Source of the DNA: Burkholderiales bacterium
GTDB taxonomy: Bacteria > Pseudomonadota > Gammaproteobacteria > Burkholderiales > JACMKV01
DNA: 6,375 nt
Assembly: GCA_014379915.1 (NCBI GenBank)
Contig: JACMKV010000326.1
Span: 1 to 6,375, forward strand
Direction: 5' to 3'
The position numbers and the translations under genes are program-made. Under the pieces are notes generated by a model. That model saw only the letters and a list, made by a program, of their open reading frames with translations. It was not told where the DNA came from and searched no databases. Every line of letters begins with the position of its first letter. Position 1 is the first letter of the stretch. Positions 1-5,296 of the stretch are shown piece after piece.

Positions 1-175
1 CCCAGTTTTCGCACCACAAAAATATCCAGGGGCAGGTTGAGCGCTTCAGCAATTTCGAAAGCAACCGGGACACCGCCACGCGGTAATGCAAGAACCATCG
101 CGTCCGGATAATTGGCGTAAGCGGCAAGGCGATCCGCTAATACCCTGCCTGCTCGGTTCTATCTCGGAATAACAT
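1..175 (-). pseudogene. Phosphoribosyltransferase (COG1926 type), 5' part only, frameshifted
   Basis: The minus strand reads as the N-terminus of a predicted phosphoribosyltransferase of the small stand-alone type often found in accessory regions. An ATG at 175-173 gives MLFRDRTE and then, out of frame, a stop at 139-137. Shifting frame by one base near 153 restores a continuous family-like sequence to the window edge: AGRVLADRLAAYANYPDA, then VLALPRGGVPVAFEIAEALN, then LPLDIFVVRKLG. The expected junction ...RTE-AGRVLADRL... is met if one G is missing from a GG pair (ACC GAG GCA read as ACC GAGCA). A purine-rich GGGGAAG lies 10 bases upstream of the ATG and may be the ribosome site. The rest of the gene is outside the window. 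The first usable in-frame start after the shift is the ATG at 98-96, which would lose about 26 residues. Either a real broken gene or a one-base sequence error; the family call is from recognisable N-terminal motifs only. Confidence 0.6.
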
Positions 176-353
176 TTGCTAAAGTCTTCCCCTATTTATA
201 ATCGGACGCAGATTCACAACGAAGTGCAACATCCGATGGAAATGGGAGGCTTAGTATAGTGCACCTGATCTGACCGGTTTCCATACACCATAACCGGGTA
301 AATTATGCAATTGCCTGAGTCGATCGGCGAGCAGATACCAAATGAGGCTAAAA

Positions 354-402
354 CCGACTGTTGATCAGTGGGTCCGTGGTTCCATTCCACGTCGGGGAGC
401 CA
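354..402 (+). tRNA. tRNA-Asn(GTT)-like 3' part, probably a decayed remnant
   Basis: From the anticodon arm to CCA this 49-base piece lines up without gaps with a proteobacterial tRNA-Asn. Seen: anticodon loop CTGTTGA at 358-364 with GTT at 360-362; a five-base variable loop; a perfect T stem CGTGG (375-379) and CCACG (387-391) around the loop TTCCATT; the acceptor 3' strand TCGGGGA (392-398), discriminator G399 and encoded CCA (400-402). Oddities: the anticodon stem (353-357 against 365-369) has a C-A mismatch, base 37 is G, and the normally purine T-loop position 57 is C. No convincing acceptor 5' strand (TCCCCGA) or D arm is found at the right distance; TCGGCGA at 324-330 matches only in part and no D arm folds behind it. 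I therefore infer a 3' fragment or pseudogene, such as an attachment-site scar, rather than a working tRNA. In E. coli a tRNA gene (aspV) also lies beside dnaQ. Confidence 0.5.
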
Positions 403-411
403 TAAGCGCAC

Positions 412-447
412 AATGGGTAACTTATTGAAGCGTCCCATTTTTTCTTT
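412..447 (+). terminator. Intrinsic terminator after the tRNA-like piece
   Basis: AATGGG (412-417) pairs perfectly with CCCATT (434-439), with an inner CTT/AAG pairing in the 16-base loop, and is followed directly by TTTTCTTT (440-447). It starts ten bases after the CCA end of the tRNA-like sequence on the same strand, which is where a tRNA gene's own terminator would sit. The opposite strand has no T run after the hairpin, so it is unlikely to stop dnaQ transcripts. Confidence 0.6.
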
Positions 448-531
448 ATCCGGTTTTTTTTCCTATCCGAATCGAATAGTTTCTCCGCAAAGCCGTTTAT
501 TCGTATCGTGGCAATTCGACCGCGCTAGCGA

Positions 532-1245
532 TTACGCGCACATTCGGGCAGCCTGCTCGAGCCACACGCAAGCACCATTGCTCGCCTTGCCTATCTCTTC
601 CAGCTGCTGCGCGTGCATGGCAAGTTCCTCGTCGCTGGCGCGGATTACGATCAGCTCGAATCCTATCGCGTTATCAGCATCCTCTTGCCGCTCGGTCGCC
701 ACTTCCGCGAGTTCGATGATCAGGCTTTCCTGGCCGCGCGTCATCGCCAGATAAACCTCGGCGAGTAATTCAGCGTCGAGCAGCGCGCCGTGCAAAGTGC
801 GCGCCGCGTTGTTGATCTGATAGCGCTCGCACAGCGCATCGAGTGAATTGCGCTTTCCGGGATGGATCTCCTTCGCCATGCGCATGGTGTCGGTCACGCA
901 CGAGCAGCAATCGCTGATCGGCGGCATGTCGAGCAGAACGAATTCGCGATTCAGAAAGGCGACATCGAAGGGCGCGTTGTGGATGATGAGTTCGGCGCCG
1001 CTGACGTAATCGAGGAACTCCGCAACGATCTCGCTGAATCGCGGCTTGTCGCGCAAAAATTCATCGGTCAAACCGTGAACTGCGAGCGCACCCAGATCGC
1101 AAGCCCGCTCGGGATTCAGATAGCGGTGAAAACGGCGACCGGTCTGGCGGCGATTGACCAGTTCGACGCCAGCGAGTTCGACCACGCGATGACCGAGATT
1201 CGCTTCCAGTCCGGTGGTTTCAGTATCGAGAAAAATCTGCCGCAA
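532..1245 (-). CDS. dnaQ: DNA polymerase III subunit epsilon (3'-5' proofreading exonuclease)
   Basis: Removes misincorporated bases during replication as part of the Pol III core, bound to the alpha subunit. The 237-residue protein is close to the usual length (243 in E. coli). All DEDDh exonuclease motifs are present: Exo I DTETTGL with Asp7 and Glu9; Exo II HNAPFDVAFLNRE with Asp94; Exo III HGALLDAELLAEVYL with His152 and Asp157. The C-terminal part (about 190-237, including ASDEELAMH and SNGACVW) matches the region that binds alpha in E. coli. The start is TTG at 1245-1243: it gives the family-typical MRQIFLDTETTGL and has GGAG six bases upstream. It is the last gene of a probable operon with the methyltransferase and rnhA, 47 bp after rnhA. 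The TAA stop is at 534-532. Confidence 0.97.
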   Translation of the reverse strand: MRQIFLDTETTGLEANLGHRVVELAGVELVNRRQTGRRFHRYLNPERACDLGALAVHGLTDEFLRDKPRFSEIVAEFLDYVSGAELIIHNAPFDVAFLNREFVLLDMPPISDCCSCVTDTMRMAKEIHPGKRNSLDALCERYQINNAARTLHGALLDAELLAEVYLAMTRGQESLIIELAEVATERQEDADNAIGFELIVIRASDEELAMHAQQLEEIGKASNGACVWLEQAARMCA

Positions 1246-1251
1246 AATGAT

Positions 1252-1255
1252 CTCC
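1252..1255 (-). promoter_or_regulatory. Ribosome binding site that supports the TTG start of dnaQ
   Basis: The minus strand reads CCGGAG, then ATCATT, then TTG CGG CAG. The GGAG core with a six-base spacer fits a Shine-Dalgarno site. No ATG or GTG in frame gives the expected N-terminus, so this site decides the start. Confidence 0.7.
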
Positions 1256-1292
1256 GGTACAACGGGGATAAAGACAGGGCTAAAGCCGACCT

Positions 1293-1766
1293 TCAGGTTT
1301 GCCGCTGAATATGCGTTTCGTTTTTTTCTGCCTGGACCGATGCGACGCCGCGGTTAGCAAGCGTGTCGGCCGCCTCGTTGCCATCGTGTCCGCAGTGCCC
1401 GCGCACCCAGATCCATTCGATTTCGTGCTCTACAGCGAGCGCATCGAGCTGCCGCCACAAGTCGGCATTCTTGACCGGCTTTTTGGCCGCGGTTCGCCAA
1501 CCTGCCTTCTTCCAGTTGTGCACCCACGTGCTGATGCCCTGCTGCACGTAACGCGAATCGGTGCTCAGGCGCACGCGGCACGGCCGCTTCAGTGCTTGCA
1601 GCGCGCGGATTACCGCGGTCAATTCCATACGGTTATTTGTCGTGTGAATTTCGCCGCCGCACAGTTCGCGGGTCCGCCCCGCGAAGCGCAGTAAGGCGCC
1701 CCATCCGCCCATGCCGGGATTACCCTTGCACGCACCATCGGTAAAAATCTCGACGAACTCAGACAT
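1293..1766 (-). CDS. rnhA: Ribonuclease HI
   Basis: Cuts the RNA strand of RNA-DNA hybrids, such as R-loops and Okazaki primers, with two metal ions. The 157-residue protein has the family-typical length (155 in E. coli). Catalytic residues fall at the same numbers as in E. coli: Asp10 (IFTDGACKGNPG), Glu48 (TTNNRMELTAV), Asp70 (STDSRYV), His124 (VRGHCGHDGNE) and Asp134. The basic handle region, WVHNWKKAGWRTAAKKPVKN at about 81-100, is present, as in the classical bacterial type 1 enzyme. ATG at 1766-1764 follows the TGA stop of the methyltransferase after only three bases, so the two are probably translated from one message. In E. coli rnhA and dnaQ are divergent; here they point the same way. 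Confidence 0.98.
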   Translation of the reverse strand: MSEFVEIFTDGACKGNPGMGGWGALLRFAGRTRELCGGEIHTTNNRMELTAVIRALQALKRPCRVRLSTDSRYVQQGISTWVHNWKKAGWRTAAKKPVKNADLWRQLDALAVEHEIEWIWVRGHCGHDGNEAADTLANRGVASVQAEKNETHIQRQT

Positions 1767-1769
1767 CGC

Positions 1770-2534
1770 TCATAGCTGGCGCCTGCGCGGCGGGCCTACT
1801 CTCCCGCGCGCCAGCTTTTGCGGTACGGCGGCGAGTTGCTTTTGCGAGGCGCGGCGTTCGTTCCACTTCGGCATGATGAGACGCATGCCGCGCACGCGTT
1901 TGACCGCCTGCACGAAATAGACACCACCTGCGATTGGCCACCAGCGGTCGCCGGCCGTTTCCATAAACTGAAACCTGCTCAGCCATTTTTCCTGCGTGAT
2001 CGGCGGCGCGTAGCAGCACATCTTGCCGGCGGCGACTTCGAATTCGAGCAGTGCGAGCCAATCCTTGAGTCTCGGCAGGTTGATGAAGCGGCCGCACCAC
2101 GGCGAGTCTCCAGGGGTCGGGCGCAACGGGCGCCGCAAGCCCCACAAGCTCCATGGGTTGAAACCGGAGATCAGGACTTGGCCCTCCGGCACGAGAATGC
2201 GGGCGACTTCGCGCAGGATTTGATGCGGGTCTTCGCTGAATTCCAGAATATGCGGCAGCACGACGAGATCGGCGCTATTACTGGCAATCGGCAATTCGCG
2301 AAAATCAGCGCGCAAGATACCGACTCGATGCGCGTGACCCTCGCGATTAATCCGAACGCGTAGCGGAATGCGGCTGGTCCGCAGAAAATCGCACTGCAAA
2401 AGCCCCAGCTGCAAGGCGTTGAACCCGAACACATCCGCGACGGTCTGATCAAAGTAATCCTGCTCTCTGGCGAGCAAGTATTGGCCGAGCGGAGTATCAA
2501 GCCATGCCGCCAACTGTGCCAGCGAGTTTTCCAT
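1770..2534 (-). CDS. YafS-like methyltransferase-fold protein, SAM motif I missing
   Basis: Class I methyltransferase-like protein of the family that includes E. coli YafS, which sits in the same gene neighbourhood; its substrate is unknown to me. With the ATG at 2534-2532 it has 254 residues. Seen: ADFRELPIASNSADLVVLPH (about 76-95), the post-II/IV region with the usual acidic-hydrophobic pattern; then EDPHQILREVARILVPEG and LISGFNPWSLWGLRR (about 101-135), typical of motifs IV to VI. The usual glycine-rich motif I (hDxGxGxG) is absent: the equivalent stretch reads FGFNALQLGLLQCD. The C-terminal tail (from about 210) is basic and rich in Arg, Lys and Pro. A TTG at 2573-2571 would add 13 residues and overlap the gloB start; I prefer the ATG because the added residues do not look conserved, but neither start has a clear ribosome site. 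First gene of the operon with rnhA (3-bp gap) and dnaQ. Confidence 0.85.
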   Translation of the reverse strand: MENSLAQLAAWLDTPLGQYLLAREQDYFDQTVADVFGFNALQLGLLQCDFLRTSRIPLRVRINREGHAHRVGILRADFRELPIASNSADLVVLPHILEFSEDPHQILREVARILVPEGQVLISGFNPWSLWGLRRPLRPTPGDSPWCGRFINLPRLKDWLALLEFEVAAGKMCCYAPPITQEKWLSRFQFMETAGDRWWPIAGGVYFVQAVKRVRGMRLIMPKWNERRASQKQLAAVPQKLARGRVGPPRRRQL

Positions 2535-2562
2535 TCGCGTTAAATCAAAATCAATATTCGAC

Positions 2563-3375
2563 GTGATCTCCAAAGCCCAGCCACACGACCAAAACGACAG
2601 CAGGCTGAAGATCGTCCCACTAGCGGCGTTTCAGGATAATTATATCTGGCTGCTACGCAAAGGCGAACACGCGGTCGTGGTCGATCCTGGCGATGCCGAT
2701 CCAGTGCTGTCTTACCTTGCACACGCGAAGTTGCGGCTGGTCGCGATCGTCAATACCCATCATCATCGCGACCACGTTGGTGGCAACGCGCGCCTGCTCG
2801 ATTCCTTTCGCGTTCCCGTGTACGGTCCTCGGGAAGAAGCGATTGCAACGCTCACGCATCGCCTGCAGGAAGGGGACGCCATAGATTTTCCCGAACTCGC
2901 GTTGCAGTTGACGGTGCTTTCCATTCCGGGGCATACGGCAGGGCATATCGCCTACGTCGGACCTGGCATCGTGTTCTGCGGCGACACCCTGTTTGCAGGC
3001 GGTTGCGGAAGACTCTTCGAAGGCTCGCCCGAGCAGATGCTGGGTTCGCTCAACAAGCTCGCGCAACTGCCCGCCGCGACGCAGGTTTACTGCGGTCACG
3101 AATACACGCTCGCCAATCTTCGCTTCGCCCTAATCGTCGATCCTGATAACATCGAACTCATCGCTCGCGAAGAATCCGCCCGGGCATCAAGAGCCCAAGA
3201 CCGCCCTACTTTGCCCTCCAACATTGCGCTGGAAATCGCGACCAATCCATTCTTGCGATGTACCGATTCGAGGGTCATCTCGTCCGTCAATGACTTTGCC
3301 GGACAGGAGCTGACCGGCCCGATAGAAGTTTTTGCTGCACTGCGGCAATGGAAGGATCAGTATAAAGCAGCTTGA
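2563..3375 (+). CDS. gloB: Hydroxyacylglutathione hydrolase (glyoxalase II)
   Basis: Hydrolyses S-D-lactoylglutathione to D-lactate and glutathione, the second step of glutathione-dependent methylglyoxal detoxification in the cytoplasm. Metallo-beta-lactamase fold with the binuclear metal ligands in view: THHHRDH at 65-71 (His66, His68, Asp70, His71), His124 in IPGHTAGH, Asp141 in FCGDTLFAGGCGRLFEG, and His179 in YCGHEYT. The C-terminal helical domain carries LPSNIALEIATNPFLR (about 218-232), a family signature. Length is 270, against about 251 to 260 for the family; the excess is at the N-terminus, since conserved sequence starts at LKIVPLAAFQDNYIW (residue 15). The start shown is GTG at 2563; no clear ribosome site supports it, and the true start may be nearer 2602-2607. 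Divergent from the methyltransferase and followed by mltD in the same direction. Confidence 0.95.
   Translation: MISKAQPHDQNDSRLKIVPLAAFQDNYIWLLRKGEHAVVVDPGDADPVLSYLAHAKLRLVAIVNTHHHRDHVGGNARLLDSFRVPVYGPREEAIATLTHRLQEGDAIDFPELALQLTVLSIPGHTAGHIAYVGPGIVFCGDTLFAGGCGRLFEGSPEQMLGSLNKLAQLPAATQVYCGHEYTLANLRFALIVDPDNIELIAREESARASRAQDRPTLPSNIALEIATNPFLRCTDSRVISSVNDFAGQELTGPIEVFAALRQWKDQYKAA
2639..2667 (-). promoter_or_regulatory. Candidate promoter for the methyltransferase-rnhA-dnaQ operon
   Basis: On the minus strand a perfect -10 TATAAT (2644-2639) lies 17 bases after a weak -35 TTCGCC (2667-2662). Transcription would start near 2632 and give a leader of about 100 bases to the ATG at 2534. It lies inside the gloB coding region, where the bases encode the conserved DNYIW, so the TATAAT could be chance. 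Confidence 0.3.
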
Positions 3376-3401
3376 CGAAGTGGGATTATCTTCGCTAATA
3401 T
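3372..3401 (+). promoter_or_regulatory. Candidate sigma-70 promoter for mltD
   Basis: TTGACG (3372-3377, five of six to TTGACA), an 18-base spacer, and TAATAT (3396-3401, four of six to TATAAT). The -35 overlaps the TGA stop of gloB. The predicted start near 3408 gives a short leader of about 22 bases to the mltD ATG at 3430. mltD can thus have its own promoter besides read-through from gloB. Confidence 0.5.
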
Positions 3402-3429
3402 CAATTTTGACTTTAAGTTAGCACTATAA

Positions 3430-5154
3430 ATGGCTAATAAACCTACAATAATATTCTCGATTGCTATCGGAGCAGCGATTCTGCAAGCCTGTTCCACGCA
3501 AGGCGGACGAGCTCCGGTGAAGCCGGATAATGCGCCTGCCGTTGCAAAACAAAGCGAGCCTCCCACCAAGGCAGCAGCGGCTTCGATTCCTCACCCGGGT
3601 GGCAAGCCGGCGCCGGCGGTGGAAGGTGAAATAAAACCTGTTGCCAAGATTCCCGCCGTCGAGCCTGCTCCCGTAGCCGCGCCACCGGTTGCACCCCCTG
3701 CGATTGCGCGACCTTCCGATCCGAAAATTATCGTCATTCCCAGCGGCGACGACGCGGCAAATCAGCAGGCGCTTGGTCCCTTCTCGGCTGCGCTTAGCCA
3801 GGACTTGACGATCAACCAGGAGAATCTGTGGGAACGCATCCGCAATGGCTTCAACATGCCGGCCGTTCCCGGGCCGGTGGTTGCGGAATACGAGCAGTGG
3901 TACACGGCAAGACCGGACTATTTGAAACGCATGGTAGATCGCAGCAAGCGTTATCTGCACTACATCGTCGAGGAAGTCGAAAGGCGTAACATGCCGACTG
4001 AAATTGCGCTGCTGCCGATGATCGAAAGCGCCTTCAATCCCACCGCTTATTCGCGCAGCCATGCGTCCGGCATCTGGCAGTTCATTCCGTCGACCGGCAA
4101 GTATTTCGGCTTGCAGCAGAATTGGTGGCACGACGACAGACGCGACGTGATCGCCGCGACCAATGCCGCGCTCGATTATCTGAGCAAGCTCTACGAAATG
4201 TTCGGTAGCTGGGATCTAGCGCTCGCCGCCTACAATTCCGGTGAAGGAACCGTTTCCCGCGCCATTGCGCGCAACGCGGCTAAAAATCTACCGACCGATT
4301 ACCCGAGTCTGAATTTGCCGCCCGAGACGCGGCATTATCTGCCGAAGTTGCAGGCAGTGAAAAATGTCGTCGCAAACCCGACGCTTTTCGGGCTTGAATT
4401 GAGCGAAATTCCAAACGAACCGTACTTCACGACCGTAGCGGCGCCGCAGAAGATCGACGTCAAAGTAGCGGCCAAGCTCGCCGAGGTACCGCTCGAAGAA
4501 TTCATTTCACTGAACCCGGCATTCAACCGGCCGATGATCAACTCCGATGGTTCGCGTCTGCTGCTGTTGCCGGTCGACAAGGCTGAAGCTTTTTCGACTA
4601 ACCTCGATAATCACAAGAAGCCGCTGGCTTCGTGGCGCACCTACGTGGCGCGTAAAGGTGAACGTCTCGATAAAATCGCCGCCAAGTTCGGTATCTCCAC
4701 GAATCAGCTGAGAGAGATCAACGGCTTGAGTCGCCGCACAACCAAAGCGTCGGCGGGGCCACTGCTCGTGCCTCTACATCTGTCAAGGAAAACCATAGTC
4801 ACCGAAAGCGCGCGCGTCGAAGCTGAAAAAAACAAACCCGCAACGAAATCGAGTATGACTAAGGTAGTATTGGCTACGAAGGAAAAGTCGTCCGCCAGGG
4901 ATGCTCCATCCAGCCGTTCAAAGACGCCAGCCGCCAGCGGTCCGCTGGCTAAAGCTGCGCGTCAATTGCTGTACATCGTGCAGAAAGGAGACACCCTGTT
5001 CAGCATCAGCCAACGTTATAACGTGACCGTCGCACAACTGAAGTCGTGGAATAACTTGCGGTCGAGCCGCTTGTCGCTTGGGCAAAAACTTGTACTGAAA
5101 CCAGGTTCGGGGGATGTTGCTACATCCTTCCTGACAGTTGTCCTGATCTTGTAG
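3430..5154 (+). CDS. mltD: Membrane-bound lytic murein transglycosylase D, lipoprotein with two LysM repeats
   Basis: Cleaves the MurNAc-GlcNAc bond of peptidoglycan to a 1,6-anhydro-muropeptide, in the periplasm and anchored by lipid. Domains in the 574 residues: signal peptide 1-20 with lipobox LQAC (Cys21 lipidated; Ser22 at +2 fits outer-membrane sorting); a Pro/Ala-rich linker about 27-95; the SLT domain about 175-320 with catalytic Glu199 in PMIESAFNPTAYS, SGIWQFIPSTG (213-223) and LALAAYNSGEGTV (263-275); LysM 1 about 404-448 (YVARKGERLDKIAAKFGIS); a Lys/Ser-rich linker; LysM 2 about 514-558 (YIVQKGDTLFSISQRYNVT). Longer than E. coli MltD (452). The last 14 or so residues after LVLKPG (ending FLTVVLIL) look unlike the family and are encoded by a hairpin and a short tandem repeat. 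The ATG has only a weak ribosome site. Follows gloB by 54 bp. Confidence 0.96.
   Translation: MANKPTIIFSIAIGAAILQACSTQGGRAPVKPDNAPAVAKQSEPPTKAAAASIPHPGGKPAPAVEGEIKPVAKIPAVEPAPVAAPPVAPPAIARPSDPKIIVIPSGDDAANQQALGPFSAALSQDLTINQENLWERIRNGFNMPAVPGPVVAEYEQWYTARPDYLKRMVDRSKRYLHYIVEEVERRNMPTEIALLPMIESAFNPTAYSRSHASGIWQFIPSTGKYFGLQQNWWHDDRRDVIAATNAALDYLSKLYEMFGSWDLALAAYNSGEGTVSRAIARNAAKNLPTDYPSLNLPPETRHYLPKLQAVKNVVANPTLFGLELSEIPNEPYFTTVAAPQKIDVKVAAKLAEVPLEEFISLNPAFNRPMINSDGSRLLLLPVDKAEAFSTNLDNHKKPLASWRTYVARKGERLDKIAAKFGISTNQLREINGLSRRTTKASAGPLLVPLHLSRKTIVTESARVEAEKNKPATKSSMTKVVLATKEKSSARDAPSSRSKTPAASGPLAKAARQLLYIVQKGDTLFSISQRYNVTVAQLKSWNNLRSSRLSLGQKLVLKPGSGDVATSFLTVVLIL
5112..5127 (+). repeat. Perfect hairpin at the 3' end of mltD
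   Basis: GGATGT (5112-5117) and ACATCC (5122-5127) form a perfect six-base stem with loop TGCT. It lies just after the codons for the second LysM repeat and begins the part of mltD that looks non-homologous. No T run follows, so it is not a classical terminator. Confidence 0.5.
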
Positions 5155-5184
5155 TTTTCCCTAATCTTGCGGTTGTCTTGAGAC
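5130..5184. repeat. Degenerate tandem repeat, unit about 18 bp
   Basis: Two adjacent 18-base units, CCTGATCTTGTAGTTTTC (5142-5159) and CCTAATCTTGCGGTTGTC (5160-5177), agree at 14 of 18 positions. A shortened unit CCTGACAGTTGTC (5130-5142) precedes them and a partial one (CTTGAGAC, 5177-5184) follows. The mltD stop codon (5152-5154) lies inside the second unit. Confidence 0.5.
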
Positions 5185-5202
5185 TACCGCCGCCGTTTGG
5201 CG
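5169..5202. terminator. Candidate hairpin pair between convergent mltD and ABC gene
   Basis: GCGGTTGTCT (5169-5178) and AGACTACCGC (5181-5190) pair at nine of ten positions around a two-base centre, and a small CGCC-GTTT-GGCG hairpin (5191-5202) follows. The place between convergent genes fits transcription termination in both directions, but neither side has a T run, so this is weak. Confidence 0.3.
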
Positions 5203-5296
5203 TTGCGCACCCCTAAAACGCGTTTCGAGCCTGCTCCGGCCTCCCGCAATCACGCGCCGCTCCACGCGGTTCTCACTTCCTCTAATACTGACCGCG

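Larger units (their letters stand above)
176..531. other. 356-bp gap with tRNA remnant and terminator
   Basis: No protein gene is supported here. On the plus strand it contains a -10-like TATAGT at 255-260 without a good -35, an inverted repeat (CCGGTT 274-279, AACCGG 292-297, 12-base loop), the tRNA-Asn-like piece at 354-402, the terminator at 412-447, a run of eight T at 454-461, and a second short inverted repeat (CTATCCG 463-469, CGAATAG 473-479). On the minus strand an ATTATAAA at 202-195 could be part of a promoter for the phosphoribosyltransferase, but no convincing -35 pairs with it. No U-tailed terminator for dnaQ is visible on the minus strand. Confidence 0.6.

Noticed and set aside
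188..206. TCCCCTA and a following TCGG on the plus strand, resembling the 5' end of tRNA-Asn
   Set aside because: It lies about 165 bases before the 3' part, the D arm does not follow, and the C run is the complement of the ribosome-site-like GGGG of the phosphoribosyltransferase; chance is more likely than a split tRNA.
214..438. 74-codon reading frame on the minus strand across the gap
   Set aside because: It crosses the tRNA-like sequence and terminator antisense and has no recognisable protein features.
1278..1287. GGC-TAAA-GCC palindrome between rnhA and dnaQ, like the centre of common REP hairpins
   Set aside because: The stem is only three to four bases and the flanks do not pair; no second copy is seen in the window.
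368..1308. Plus-strand reading frames of 128 and 148 codons opposite dnaQ
   Set aside because: They mirror the codon pattern of dnaQ on the other strand; dnaQ is certain by its motifs.
1818..2363. 181-codon plus-strand frame opposite the methyltransferase
   Set aside because: Antisense shadow; the minus-strand product has clear family motifs and operon spacing.
3408..3429. TTGACT and TATAAA just before the mltD ATG as a promoter
   Set aside because: The spacer is only about 12 bases, too short for sigma-70; the TTGACG/TAATAT pair just upstream is better spaced.
3424..4131. 235-codon minus-strand frame inside mltD
   Set aside because: Arg-rich antisense shadow of mltD with no domain.
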